Shown in pieces: positions 7,242 through 15,864 of a stretch of DNA of 52,172 nt. Under the pieces are notes generated by a model that was not told the origin of the DNA, ran no database searches, and was given only the letters and a program-made list of their open reading frames with translations. The position numbers were made by a program, and so were the translations under genes. This DNA is from Candidatus Poribacteria bacterium (GTDB lineage: Bacteria; Poribacteria; WGA-4E; WGA-3G), in the NCBI GenBank assembly GCA_022394775.1, contig JAGFCB010000237.1:1-52172 (forward strand). The letters run 5' to 3'. Positions within the stretch are counted from its first letter, which is position 1. The number at the start of each line of letters is the position of its first letter.

Positions 7242-7949
7242 TCAGACAATCTTTTGGCCGCGTAAAACCTTCGCAGCCACAGCCCACGGATAATCCGCGT
7301 CCTCTGCTTTTGCGTCGCGGTACGTCGGAATCCAGACCCAGCGTTCTTCGCCAGAACGGTTGGGGTGGCTCGAATGGAGCGTCAAATCGTGGAAAAAGAC
7401 GGCACCCCCCGCTTCAATCTCAGCGGTGACAGCGAGGTTCTCGTCAACTGCACCCGGACGTAGCCGATTCCCGAAGCCGTGTCCGTCACTGGCATCACCG
7501 TCGTGGACAATAGCAGACTTATGAGAACCTGGAAAGAGTTTAAGGCACCCGTTCTCGACAGTTGCATCGTCAAGTGCTACCCAGATCGAGACTTTGTGAG
7601 CACCGTGCCAATAGTGCCAATCTTGGTGCCAAGGACTCGCGAATGTCATCGACTCACTCTTAAAAACCACCTTGTCGCTCAGAAACTCGATATCTGGTGC
7701 AAGGATGCCTTCCAAAATATCGAGTAATCGTGCGTCACCGACTGCGGTTTGAAAAACCGGGCTCCGCGCAGCCAAACCCACATAAACACCGTGTCCAGCG
7801 GCTGCACCTGTCTCTGCTTTAACCGCTTCCAGGATGTCAATACACTCTGACTTAAGCCGTTGCGCTTCGTCTCGCTTAAACAGATTCGGTGCGATAGCGA
7901 AACCGGTTTCCACGAAATCGTTGCGTAGTGTTGTTATGTCGAGGGGCAT
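7242..7949 (-). CDS. Phytanoyl-CoA dioxygenase (PhyH) family protein
   Basis: A 235-residue Fe(II)/2-oxoglutarate-dependent dioxygenase. The facial triad is visible: WHQDWHYW gives His108 and Asp110, and FHDLTLHSSHPNRS gives the distal His near 192, followed by an Arg for 2-oxoglutarate near 203. FPGSHKSAIV is the typical central strand. The substrate is not known; the family hydroxylates acyl-CoAs and many small molecules. It starts 3 bp after the Gfo/Idh/MocA stop, so the two are probably translated together. A second, divergent PhyH gene lies at 21 kb. Confidence 0.9.
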   Translation of the reverse strand: MPLDITTLRNDFVETGFAIAPNLFKRDEAQRLKSECIDILEAVKAETGAAAGHGVYVGLAARSPVFQTAVGDARLLDILEGILAPDIEFLSDKVVFKSESMTFASPWHQDWHYWHGAHKVSIWVALDDATVENGCLKLFPGSHKSAIVHDGDASDGHGFGNRLRPGAVDENLAVTAEIEAGGAVFFHDLTLHSSHPNRSGEERWVWIPTYRDAKAEDADYPWAVAAKVLRGQKIV

Positions 7950-7952
7950 TTT

Positions 7953-9026
7953 CTAACCTTCTCCAGCGGCATCAATATGAACTTCGCGTCCTGTCTCAGC
8001 ACTTTTGAGCAGCCCTTCCATCATCTGCTGCACAACCAACCCGTGCCGGAGGGGCGCCTGGCAGGTTACGTCGTCTAAGATGCATTCAATGAAGTGATCG
8101 GCAATAGCATCCCACGTCTTTCCAAACTTACTTTTTGGAGGCTTGCCGTCTATATCCTCAAATTCGCCTTTTTTATCGGTTCGGTAAAGCCGTAGCGGAC
8201 TCATCGTCGCCCCAGCCTCTGTACCGAACAACTCAATCTGAAATTCGTTCGGTTGGTGTGATGCCCAGAAGCTTTCGACCTGCAAGCCGGTACCACCTTC
8301 AAAGGTAATAAACCCACCGGCATAGTCGTCGGAATCATATTTTTCGTAGAGCTCTTTCGGGGCTTTCGTCCCCTTCCAGTAGCCGAGTCCTCGGGGACCG
8401 AACTTCGCACCCGCAGCACCGAGTACAGCGATGGGCTTCGGTAATCCGAGGATCCACCAGGCTGAGTCAAGGACATGGACACCCATATCCCGAAACGCGC
8501 CGCCGCCTTTCTGGATGAAACCGAGGTTCCAGTCCGGGATACCACTCCTGCGAACGCTCCGTGCCCGAGCGTAATAGAGTTCTCCAAAGTAGTCATCGCG
8601 TGCAAGGTTACCAAGATATTGGCATTCCTTCCCAAAACGCGTGGACAGCGACATCATATTCACGACACCTGCTGCTTCTGCTTCCGTTACTAATTTCTTC
8701 GCCGCTGCTTCAGAGTCGGCAAGGGGTTTCGTTACCATGACGTGTTTGCCGTTCCGCACCGCCTCTAATGCGATCGGCACGTGCCACTGGTTCGGTGTGC
8801 CGACAAATACCGCGTCAATGTCGGATGCTTTACACATCTCTTTATAATCTGTATAGAATTTAACTTTGTCCGGTAGATCCTCAGCGAAGGCTTTCATCTT
8901 GTCTTCAAATAGATCGCAGAGCGCGATAACCTTACCTCTCGGATTGTTGGCGAGTGCTGTGCCGTTGGGTTTACCAATACCCATACCGACGACAGCGATG
9001 CGGACAGGATTTTTTGCTGATGCCAT
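7953..9026 (-). CDS. Gfo/Idh/MocA family oxidoreductase
   Basis: A 357-residue NAD(P)-dependent dehydrogenase. The Rossmann motif is VVGMGIGKPNG near the N-terminus. VFVGTPNQWHVPIALEAVRN and VMVTKPLADS provide the conserved Lys. A C-terminal beta-sheet domain contains GGGAFRDMGVHVLDSAWWI with the typical Asp and His. The family oxidises or reduces sugar and cyclitol hydroxyls; the substrate here is unknown. The frame extends five codons to a TTG at 9041, but GGAG lies within that stretch, so ATG at 9026 is the start. It probably forms an operon with the PhyH gene that follows. Confidence 0.92.
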   Translation of the reverse strand: MASAKNPVRIAVVGMGIGKPNGTALANNPRGKVIALCDLFEDKMKAFAEDLPDKVKFYTDYKEMCKASDIDAVFVGTPNQWHVPIALEAVRNGKHVMVTKPLADSEAAAKKLVTEAEAAGVVNMMSLSTRFGKECQYLGNLARDDYFGELYYARARSVRRSGIPDWNLGFIQKGGGAFRDMGVHVLDSAWWILGLPKPIAVLGAAGAKFGPRGLGYWKGTKAPKELYEKYDSDDYAGGFITFEGGTGLQVESFWASHQPNEFQIELFGTEAGATMSPLRLYRTDKKGEFEDIDGKPPKSKFGKTWDAIADHFIECILDDVTCQAPLRHGLVVQQMMEGLLKSAETGREVHIDAAGEG

Positions 9027-9056
9027 ATAAACTATCTCCAAATTTCAAATATACTT

Positions 9057-9176
9057 AGGACTTACGCATGATGCTCTTTTGTACCACAAACTTCCAGTTT
9101 GTGCTACCAGAAACGCTGTATTGTCAGAAACATTTCATCTAACAAAACCGCCTACAACCCAAATTGCGTAAGTCCT
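9057..9176. mobile_element. MITE-like element, copy A (TIR AGGACTTACGCA)
   Basis: A 120 bp segment bounded by perfect 12 bp inverted repeats, AGGACTTACGCA at 9057-9068 and TGCGTAAGTCCT at 9165-9176. No ORF lies inside. An internal palindrome (CACAAACTTCCAGTTTGTG) resembles the TTTGTAGCATA family repeats elsewhere. It fills the space between the Gfo/Idh and cytochrome genes. Confidence 0.65.
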
Positions 9177-9183
9177 GATACTG

Positions 9184-9747
9184 TTATTTAGGTCTACCTT
9201 GGTGATCTAAAGCGGGATTAACTTCGTTCTTCACCGGCTTAATCGTCCGAAGGTATGCCCAAATTGCCTTCAAATCTTCATCGTTCATTTGGGCGTAGTG
9301 CTTCGTCGGCATCGGCGGGAAGATCTTCCGGTTGCTTTCGATGCCTTGATGGTGTCCCGTTCGCAGTGCTCCGATGAACATATCTTCCGTCCATTCGCCT
9401 AACCCCGTCTCTTTATCAGGGGTCAAGTTTGAAGCGAAGCTTGTGCCAAATGCACCTGAGAAGGCACTGAGTTGTGGCGCGGTTACGATAAAAATGCCAT
9501 CTCGGATCATACGGAAATTGTAACGTGGAACAGGCTGCCCAGCCGGATGTCCAGCAAGGTACATGTCCATGTTATAGTCGGCACCCGCACGTGGCGTATG
9601 ACAATACCCACACGCAGCAACTGCATCTACGAGATATTTGCCACGCTGAACCATATCACTCTGACTCTCGACGGAACGGATATTCAACGCAATAACGGCA
9701 CCTACAAAAAGTGCCACGGCACAAAATATTAAGAGATTTCGATGCAT
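9184..9747 (-). CDS. Membrane-anchored or exported cytochrome c
   Basis: A 187-residue c-type cytochrome. An N-terminal hydrophobic segment (residues 4-22) serves as signal or anchor. The single haem motif CGYCH is at 46-50, and PPMPTKHYAQMNDEDL carries the probable axial Met and the typical class I C-terminal helix AIWAYLRTIKPV. It resembles the cytochrome subunits that take electrons from periplasmic alcohol or sugar dehydrogenases. No partner dehydrogenase is adjacent; the Gfo/Idh gene upstream is a cytoplasmic type. AAAGGAG lies before the ATG at 9747. Confidence 0.88.
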   Translation of the reverse strand: MHRNLLIFCAVALFVGAVIALNIRSVESQSDMVQRGKYLVDAVAACGYCHTPRAGADYNMDMYLAGHPAGQPVPRYNFRMIRDGIFIVTAPQLSAFSGAFGTSFASNLTPDKETGLGEWTEDMFIGALRTGHHQGIESNRKIFPPMPTKHYAQMNDEDLKAIWAYLRTIKPVKNEVNPALDHQGRPK

Positions 9748-9783
9748 TCAATAAGTTCTCCTTTAGATTCAAAACTCCGACTC

Positions 9784-9812
9784 ATTTTAGCATATTAGGC
9801 AAATAGATGCAA
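9784..9812 (-). promoter_or_regulatory. Sigma-70 type promoter for the cytochrome c gene
   Basis: On the reverse strand TTGCAT (9812-9807) and TAAAAT (9789-9784) are separated by 17 bp, about 40 bp before the cytochrome start codon. Confidence 0.55.
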
Positions 9813-9876
9813 TAGAAATTACGCAAAAAACCGGTGCCGTTCAATTGCAATTTTTTCTCGAATTATGGCATCAATC

Positions 9877-12675
9877 CTAAAAACGATAAGATAACTTTGC
9901 ATAGTAAAGTCCACCGTTGAAACCGAAAGGTGCAGCCGCCCGGTCATACGTGAAGACGCCTGGCGAATCCACAATGACTGTCCCAATACTATCGATTAAG
10001 GTGCCACCGCGTGCTTGACCTACTTCGTTCAGGTCAGTCAACTGGTTAAGAAAATTGTTTACCCCGAGCGTCAGCGTTAAAGATTTGTTGAGCTGGTATA
10101 TCCCTTGAAGATCAGCAAGCCATTTTCCGCTGTAGGTTTGCCGCTGCGCACTCGCTCCGCTTCCTGCTTGGACGGTGTAGCTCCCGAAGTAGCGCAAAGC
10201 AGATCCGATCTTCAGGGAGCCAATGATATAATCTGCTGTGAGGTTTATGCGCGTATTGGGTTGCCATTCCTCAATGATAGAGCGTTCTCGTTCCGGGAAA
10301 AGGACCTCCTCAAAACCGATCAGAATAGGTCCGGGTGCTTCCACATCACCAATGACTTCAGTATCTGCCCACGTTGCCGCACCCTTGAAATTCAAGATGG
10401 ATTCATTTTCAAAGGCGTATAGGTAACCCGCGGCTATATCAATACCGCGCGTGCGCGTTTGCGCGACATTCGTAAAAACTTGTGCTTGATTGACCCCGGC
10501 TTGTGCCAAGGTAGGTAAGGCATCAGCTTTAAAACTTCCACTGAGAACAATCCGATCATTGATGTCAATTTGGAATGCATCAAGCGTCAGCCATAGATTC
10601 TGAATTGGTTTGATAACAATACCGCCAGAGACATTGACCGAGGTCTCTTCTTTAAGTGCTGGAATGTTGAGCGCACGCGCGGTGTCACTATCATTGCGAA
10701 ATGTCCCGACCTCAAAAGGGAGTAATTCTGTCGTGTCCCCGTCGCCATCAAAATCCTTCTCGTCCGCTTTGAATTGCGTGCTAATGTTGTTGAAATAGAG
10801 TTGTTGGAGTAAAGGCGCACGGAAGCCTGTGCTCCCTGCAGCACGAATCGCAATCTGTTTCGTTAAGTCGTAGCGAGCCGTCGCTTTTCCTGTGAGAGTA
10901 GCACCGAAATCACTATACTGCTCGCCACGCACCGCTGCGCCTACCAGTAAACCTCTCCCCGATTGTCCACTCAGGTGAGATTCAAAATCTGCGTAACCCG
11001 CAATGTTAGTTCGGCTTTCGTCCACTTCGTTATTAGGTCGGAAACCCGGAAAAACTTGGATACCACCTGCAGCACCTTCCGCACCGAGACCGGCGTTGAA
11101 CCAAGAAACGGGTTCACCCGCTCGGATGCCATAGCCTTCTCGACGCAATTCAACACCGCCGGCAAGGTTCACCAGCGAAGATTGATACATCAGCGGATAC
11201 CTAACGTCTACGTTAAAAGCCGTTTGATTCAGTCGAAACCCACCAGAATCGGCGTTAGTTGGACTGCCAGCTCCATAAGACGCATTCAATGAGTTGGAAA
11301 CGAAAAAATCAAATGTGTTCAGACCGTGATTGAAACTGACATCAATATCTAAATCCGTTGGAACGTGTTGCCAAGCCACTCCTAATGCGATGGATACGTC
11401 TTCAATCGCTGTGTTAATTTCGGGGAGAAATCCGTCTGGATAAATCGCCTTCACATTGCGACTGACATCCTTAGCATTACGATAAAAACCCGAGCTATTG
11501 TTCCGGCGCGTGGCGTAACTACCGAATGCGTACAATTCTAACGCCTCCGTTAGCGGTAAGCCGAAATTGTAGACACCAATTTTTTGGGAGGAATCAGAAT
11601 CACCGACCCGGAAATTTTTTCGATTAAAATGGTATTCACGCGGATCAAACCAGACAGGTTTTTCACCTGTTACATCCCCATTTATGTCTTTTACCTCAAC
11701 CATAGCATCAGGCAATCTACCGGGATCCACTTCTACCCAATCGTATTGTCGCGTACCAGTAAGTCCAGCACGATTTGTGCGATACCTGTCACGCCATTCC
11801 ACCGTTAGATTGAGGAAACCGGTATCACCGACTTTCATCCCATAATTCCCATTTCCGATCCATGTATCACCATCACCTTCGTAAGTCTGCCCCCAATAGA
11901 TGTTTGCATCCGCTGTGTTAATATCATCTTTCAGCACGATGTTGATAACACCGGCGATAGCATCGGAGCCATATTGCGCAGCCGCACCATCGCGTAACAC
12001 TTCAATCCGTTCTATCGCTGCGGCTGGAATCGCATTGAAGTCTGTTCCAGCAGTGCCGCGGCCAACCGAGCTATTTACATGGAGCAACGCACTTTTGTGG
12101 CGACGTTTACCATTGACAAGTACCAACACCTGATCGGGACCTAAGCCGCGCAAAGTCGCTGGTCTCAAAGCGTCGGTACCGTCGCTGATTGTCGAACTTG
12201 GAAAGTTAAAAGAGGGAACTAACATCTGAAGGACGCGACCGGTTTCAGATTGTCCAGTAAGGCTCAGCTGCTCCCTGTTAACAACATCTATCGGTACGGG
12301 TGCCTGCAACACTTTTCTCCCTATGCTTCGGGTACCGACCACCACAACCGCATCAACAGTTTGGATCGGGGCAAGCACCACTGTCACTTCGGTCTGTCCT
12401 GCAGTCGTATTAAGTCGTTTGCTCGAAAATCCGATTGCAGTTACGTTTAGGGACTGCGCATCTGTGACATTGCTAAACAGAGCCGCCCCAGAATCATCTG
12501 TTATCTGTTCTTGGTTTCCAATTTGTACTTTTGCTTCTGGAATGGCATTCCCGTTTTGATCTTGGACGACTACCTTAAGCGTTTCTGCATTGGCAGTTAT
12601 TGGTATCACTGATACGAGTCCCAATAAAATCACGACAATGCACCAGGAATATCGCCTATTATTTGAAAATAACAT
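9877..12675 (-). CDS. TonB-dependent outer membrane receptor, paralogue 1
   Basis: A 932-residue receptor. A signal peptide ends near ANAE, and a carboxypeptidase-regulatory-like domain follows (VVVQDQNGNAIPEAKVQIG). The TonB-box-like DAVVVVGTR precedes the plug domain, which includes LRGLGPDQVLVLVNGKRRHK and RIEVLRDGAAAQYGSDAIAG. The large beta-barrel ends in YYAKLSYRF with a terminal Phe. It imports an unknown ligand across the outer membrane using TonB energy. The frame extends 48 codons upstream, but that part is encoded by a MITE-like repeat; ATG at 12675 has AGGGA upstream and begins the signal peptide. The tandem gene at 13026 is a close paralogue. Confidence 0.92.
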   Translation of the reverse strand: MLFSNNRRYSWCIVVILLGLVSVIPITANAETLKVVVQDQNGNAIPEAKVQIGNQEQITDDSGAALFSNVTDAQSLNVTAIGFSSKRLNTTAGQTEVTVVLAPIQTVDAVVVVGTRSIGRKVLQAPVPIDVVNREQLSLTGQSETGRVLQMLVPSFNFPSSTISDGTDALRPATLRGLGPDQVLVLVNGKRRHKSALLHVNSSVGRGTAGTDFNAIPAAAIERIEVLRDGAAAQYGSDAIAGVINIVLKDDINTADANIYWGQTYEGDGDTWIGNGNYGMKVGDTGFLNLTVEWRDRYRTNRAGLTGTRQYDWVEVDPGRLPDAMVEVKDINGDVTGEKPVWFDPREYHFNRKNFRVGDSDSSQKIGVYNFGLPLTEALELYAFGSYATRRNNSSGFYRNAKDVSRNVKAIYPDGFLPEINTAIEDVSIALGVAWQHVPTDLDIDVSFNHGLNTFDFFVSNSLNASYGAGSPTNADSGGFRLNQTAFNVDVRYPLMYQSSLVNLAGGVELRREGYGIRAGEPVSWFNAGLGAEGAAGGIQVFPGFRPNNEVDESRTNIAGYADFESHLSGQSGRGLLVGAAVRGEQYSDFGATLTGKATARYDLTKQIAIRAAGSTGFRAPLLQQLYFNNISTQFKADEKDFDGDGDTTELLPFEVGTFRNDSDTARALNIPALKEETSVNVSGGIVIKPIQNLWLTLDAFQIDINDRIVLSGSFKADALPTLAQAGVNQAQVFTNVAQTRTRGIDIAAGYLYAFENESILNFKGAATWADTEVIGDVEAPGPILIGFEEVLFPERERSIIEEWQPNTRINLTADYIIGSLKIGSALRYFGSYTVQAGSGASAQRQTYSGKWLADLQGIYQLNKSLTLTLGVNNFLNQLTDLNEVGQARGGTLIDSIGTVIVDSPGVFTYDRAAAPFGFNGGLYYAKLSYRF

Positions 12676-12735
12676 TTTAGTGGATTCCCTATAATATGTA
12701 TGAGTTCGGTCTAAATAATAAAAAATAAAATTAGT

Positions 12736-12852
12736 AGGATTTACGCACAACTTCTTAAAGTCCGCTGATAAGGGCGAACAAGGGATTAAAAATATCGAAA
12801 ATACCGTTTTTGTGTTCAAATCTCCAATATTTGTTCGGTTTGCCTAAGTCCT
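12736..12852. mobile_element. MITE-like element, copy B (TIR AGGATTTACGCA)
   Basis: Bounded by AGGATTTACGCA (12736-12747) and TGCCTAAGTCCT (12841-12852), one mismatch each from copy A. The internal part includes CTTAAAGTCCGCTGATAAGG and ends like the element remnant at 39.9 kb (CCAATATTTGTTCGG). It lies just upstream of receptor 1 and produces the false N-terminal extension of its frame. Confidence 0.6.
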
Positions 12853-12862
12853 GATTAATTAA

Positions 12863-12916
12863 AGAGAACTCCTTACGGTTACGGAGATAAGCAACCCTTA
12901 CCAAAAGGAGTTCTCT
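12863..12916 (+). promoter_or_regulatory. 12 bp inverted repeat that would sequester an AAGGAG ribosome site
   Basis: AGAGAACTCCTT (12863-12874) is the exact complement of AAGGAGTTCTCT (12905-12916), with a 30-base loop. The right arm holds AAGGAG six bases before ATG 12917. On a plus-strand RNA the left arm would mask that ribosome site. It could also be a remnant of a mobile element end. Confidence 0.4.
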
Positions 12917-13069
12917 ATGAACGTTACACCACTGCTTTGTGGTATTTGCATGAGGGAGATGATTTTTTATCGTAAAAGGGTGTTCTCTAAATTTTTACAT
13001 CTGACGCAAGTCTTGATAGGAGGCCCTAAAAACGATAGGATAACTTCGCGTAATAAAGTCCGCCGTTGA
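12917..13069 (+). CDS. Hypothetical 50-residue ORF behind a masked ribosome site
   Basis: ATG at 12917 follows AAGGAG at ideal spacing. The product is a basic 50-residue peptide beginning MNVTPLLCGICMREMIFYRK with two early cysteines, ending at TGA 13067-13069. Its last 15 codons are antisense to the 3-prime end of receptor 2, so the C-terminus is probably accidental. It may be the truncated start of a lost gene. No homologue recognised. Confidence 0.2.
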   Translation: MNVTPLLCGICMREMIFYRKRVFSKFLHLTQVLIGGPKNDRITSRNKVRR

Positions 13070-15797
13070 AGCCAAAGGGTGCGGACCTTCTCGAATATGT
13101 GAACACACCCGGTGAATCAACAATGACCCGACCTGTGCTATCCGTTAAAGTGCCACCGCGGGATTGACCAATTTCATTCAAGTCAGGCACCTGATCAAAT
13201 AGGTTGTTCGCACCGATGGTCAGCGAAAGCCCTTCGTTCAGTTGGTAATTGCTCTGGATGTCGGTGAGCCATTTTCCACCGTAGGTCTGCCGTGCCGGAT
13301 CGTCACCGCTTCCCTCTTGAACAGTGTAGCTACCAAAGTAGCGCAAGGCACCACCAATAGTGAGATCACCGATTATGTAATCCGCACTGATATTAACACG
13401 TGTGTTCGGCTGCCACTCTTCAATCATGGAGCGTTCCTGTGAGGGGAAAAGAGTATCCTCACGCCCGATAAGGATTTCTGGAGCATCCACATCGCCAATG
13501 GCTTCAGTATCCGCCCACGTCAACGCAGCTCTCAAATTGAGTAAAGATTCATTGTCAAAAGTATATAAGTAACCTCCAGCGACATCAATGCCTTGTGTGC
13601 GTGTCTGTGCAACATTCGTGAACACCTGTGCGCTGCTTGCACCCGCTGCAGCTAATTCGGTTAGGTCATCAGCACTGAAACTACCACTCAGGACGATCCG
13701 ATCATCAATTTGAATGAGGAATCCATCGACCGTGAGCCACAGTTTATCGAGCGGTTTCAATACGAAACCACCGGAAACATTGAAGGCAGTTTCCTCTTTC
13801 AGTTCAGGGATACCGAGTGCACTCGCGGCCTCGCTGTCATTGCGGAAGGTACCAACTTCAAGTGCTATCAATTCTTCTGTATTTCCGTCCTTATCAAGAT
13901 CGTCAGCATCTACTTTGAATTGTGTGCTGATATTATTGAAGTAGAGTTGTTGCAATGAGGGCGCACGGAAACCTGTGCTGCCTGCAGCACGAACCGCAAC
14001 CGCTTTCGTCAAATCATAGCGAGCTGTCGCTTTTCCTGTAACGGTAGCACCGAAGTCACTATATTGCTCGCCACGCACCGCTGCGCCGACGAGGAGTCCC
14101 GTTCCGGGTTGTCCACTCAGATAAGATTCAAAGTCTGCGTAACCTGCGATGTTGGTTCGGCTTTCGTCCACTTCGTTGTCCGGTCGGAAGCCAGGGAAAA
14201 CTTGGATACCGCCAGAAGCACCGTCTACACCGAGTCCGGCATTAATCCATGAGAGCGGCTCACCCGCATGGATGCCATAACCTTCCCTACGGAATTCGAT
14301 GCCACCCGCAAGGTTAATGAGAGACGATTGATAATCTAACGGATACGTAACATCCAAGTTGAATGCTGTTTGCGATAGTTCAAAACCACCAGCATCTGCC
14401 GACGTTGGACTGCTCGGACCATAAGACGCATTCAGCGAATTTGAAATGAAAAAGTCAAATGTGTTCAATCCGTAATTGACGCTGACATCGACATTCAGGT
14501 CAGTCGATTCGTGTGTCCATGCCATACCTAAGGCGAGAGAGGTGTCCCCGATGTCGGTGTTAATTTCTGGCAAGAATCCATCGGGGTAAATTTCGGTGAC
14601 GGTTCTGGATGCTTGGTTCGCTCTGCGATAGAAACCCGCACTATTGTTTTGGCGTGAGGAGTATCCACCAAAAGAATAGAGTTCTAAACCTTCAGCAAGC
14701 GGGAGTCCAAAATTATAGAATCCAACTTTCTGAGATGAATCAGCATCCCCGATTCGGAAGTTTTGACGCTCAAAAGTGTATTCGCGCGAGTCAAACCGCA
14801 TCCCGTCTTTTTTCTCGTCATTTATCATAGCAGTTGGCTCGCCCGGAGCTGCTTCTAACAAATCATATTGTAAATTACCAGTGAGTCCAGCGCGGTTCGT
14901 GCGGTATCTGTCGCGCCATTCGGTGGTGAGATTCAGGAAACCAGATTCGCCGACTTTCAGACCGTAGTTGGCGTTACCGTTCCATGTATCGCCATCACCT
15001 TCGTAAGTCTGTCCCCAATAGAGATCAGCATTGCCTGTATCGACATCCTCTTTGAGCACAATATTGATGACACCGGCAATCGCATCGGAGCCGTATTGCG
15101 CCGCCGCACCATCGCGTAGCACTTCGATCCGCTCTATCGCTGCTGACGGTATCGCATTGAAATCTGTGCCTGCAGTACCACGACCTACCGACGTATTAAC
15201 GTGCAGCAATGCGCTCTTGTGGCGACGTTTGCCGTTGACAAGCACAAGTGTCTGATCAGGTCCCAAGCCACGCAGCGTTGCCGGGCGTAGGGCATCTGTA
15301 CCATCACTGATCGTTGAGCTTGAGAAATTGAAGGAGGGAACTAACATTTGAAGGACACGACCCGTTTCGGATTGACCGGTCAAACTCAGTTGTTCTCTGG
15401 TAACCACTTCTATCGGCACGGGTGCCTGTAGGACTCTTCTGCCTATACTACGGGTACCGACCACCACAACCGCATCAACAGTTTGGATCGGGGCAAGCAC
15501 CACTGTCACTTCGGTCTGTCCTGCAGTCGTATTAAGTCGTTTGTTCGAAAATCCGATGGCTATCACGCTCAGGGGCTGCGCACCTGTCACGTCGCTAAAC
15601 GTAGCATTCCCGGATTCATCTGTTGTCTGTTCTTGGCTTCCAATTTGTACGCTTGCTTCTGGAATAGCGTTTCCGTTCTGGTCTTGAACAACTACCTTAA
15701 ATGCTTCAGCACTGGCAGTCATCGGTATCGCTAATGCAACGCCTAACAAGATCGCTATAATGCACCAGAAAGACCCTTTATTATCTGAAATTGACAT
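13026..15797 (-). CDS. TonB-dependent outer membrane receptor, paralogue 2
   Basis: A 923-residue receptor with the same architecture as its neighbour: signal peptide ending near TASAE, regulatory-like domain VVVQDQNGNAIPEASVQIG, TonB-box-like DAVVVVGTR, plug (LRGLGPDQTLVLVNGKRRHK, RIEVLRDGAAAQYGSDAIAG) and barrel ending YYAKLSYRF. The plug is nearly identical to paralogue 1, while loops such as the region after LTGNLQYD differ, so ligands may differ. ATG at 15797 is chosen because the signal peptide starts there and AAAGGAA lies upstream; the frame runs 21 codons further. The IS607 element ends within about 70 bp upstream and probably separates the gene from its original promoter. Confidence 0.92.
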   Translation of the reverse strand: MSISDNKGSFWCIIAILLGVALAIPMTASAEAFKVVVQDQNGNAIPEASVQIGSQEQTTDESGNATFSDVTGAQPLSVIAIGFSNKRLNTTAGQTEVTVVLAPIQTVDAVVVVGTRSIGRRVLQAPVPIEVVTREQLSLTGQSETGRVLQMLVPSFNFSSSTISDGTDALRPATLRGLGPDQTLVLVNGKRRHKSALLHVNTSVGRGTAGTDFNAIPSAAIERIEVLRDGAAAQYGSDAIAGVINIVLKEDVDTGNADLYWGQTYEGDGDTWNGNANYGLKVGESGFLNLTTEWRDRYRTNRAGLTGNLQYDLLEAAPGEPTAMINDEKKDGMRFDSREYTFERQNFRIGDADSSQKVGFYNFGLPLAEGLELYSFGGYSSRQNNSAGFYRRANQASRTVTEIYPDGFLPEINTDIGDTSLALGMAWTHESTDLNVDVSVNYGLNTFDFFISNSLNASYGPSSPTSADAGGFELSQTAFNLDVTYPLDYQSSLINLAGGIEFRREGYGIHAGEPLSWINAGLGVDGASGGIQVFPGFRPDNEVDESRTNIAGYADFESYLSGQPGTGLLVGAAVRGEQYSDFGATVTGKATARYDLTKAVAVRAAGSTGFRAPSLQQLYFNNISTQFKVDADDLDKDGNTEELIALEVGTFRNDSEAASALGIPELKEETAFNVSGGFVLKPLDKLWLTVDGFLIQIDDRIVLSGSFSADDLTELAAAGASSAQVFTNVAQTRTQGIDVAGGYLYTFDNESLLNLRAALTWADTEAIGDVDAPEILIGREDTLFPSQERSMIEEWQPNTRVNISADYIIGDLTIGGALRYFGSYTVQEGSGDDPARQTYGGKWLTDIQSNYQLNEGLSLTIGANNLFDQVPDLNEIGQSRGGTLTDSTGRVIVDSPGVFTYSRRSAPFGFNGGLYYAKLSYRF

Positions 15798-15864
15798 TCT
15801 ATGCCTGTTCCTTTGAACCTGAGTATTTCTATGAAAAACTATAGAAAACTCGGTTTGCATCTAC

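Noticed and set aside
12676..12819. 48-codon N-terminal extension of TonB receptor 1
   Set aside because: Encoded largely by the MITE-like copy B; the signal peptide and ribosome site point to ATG 12675.
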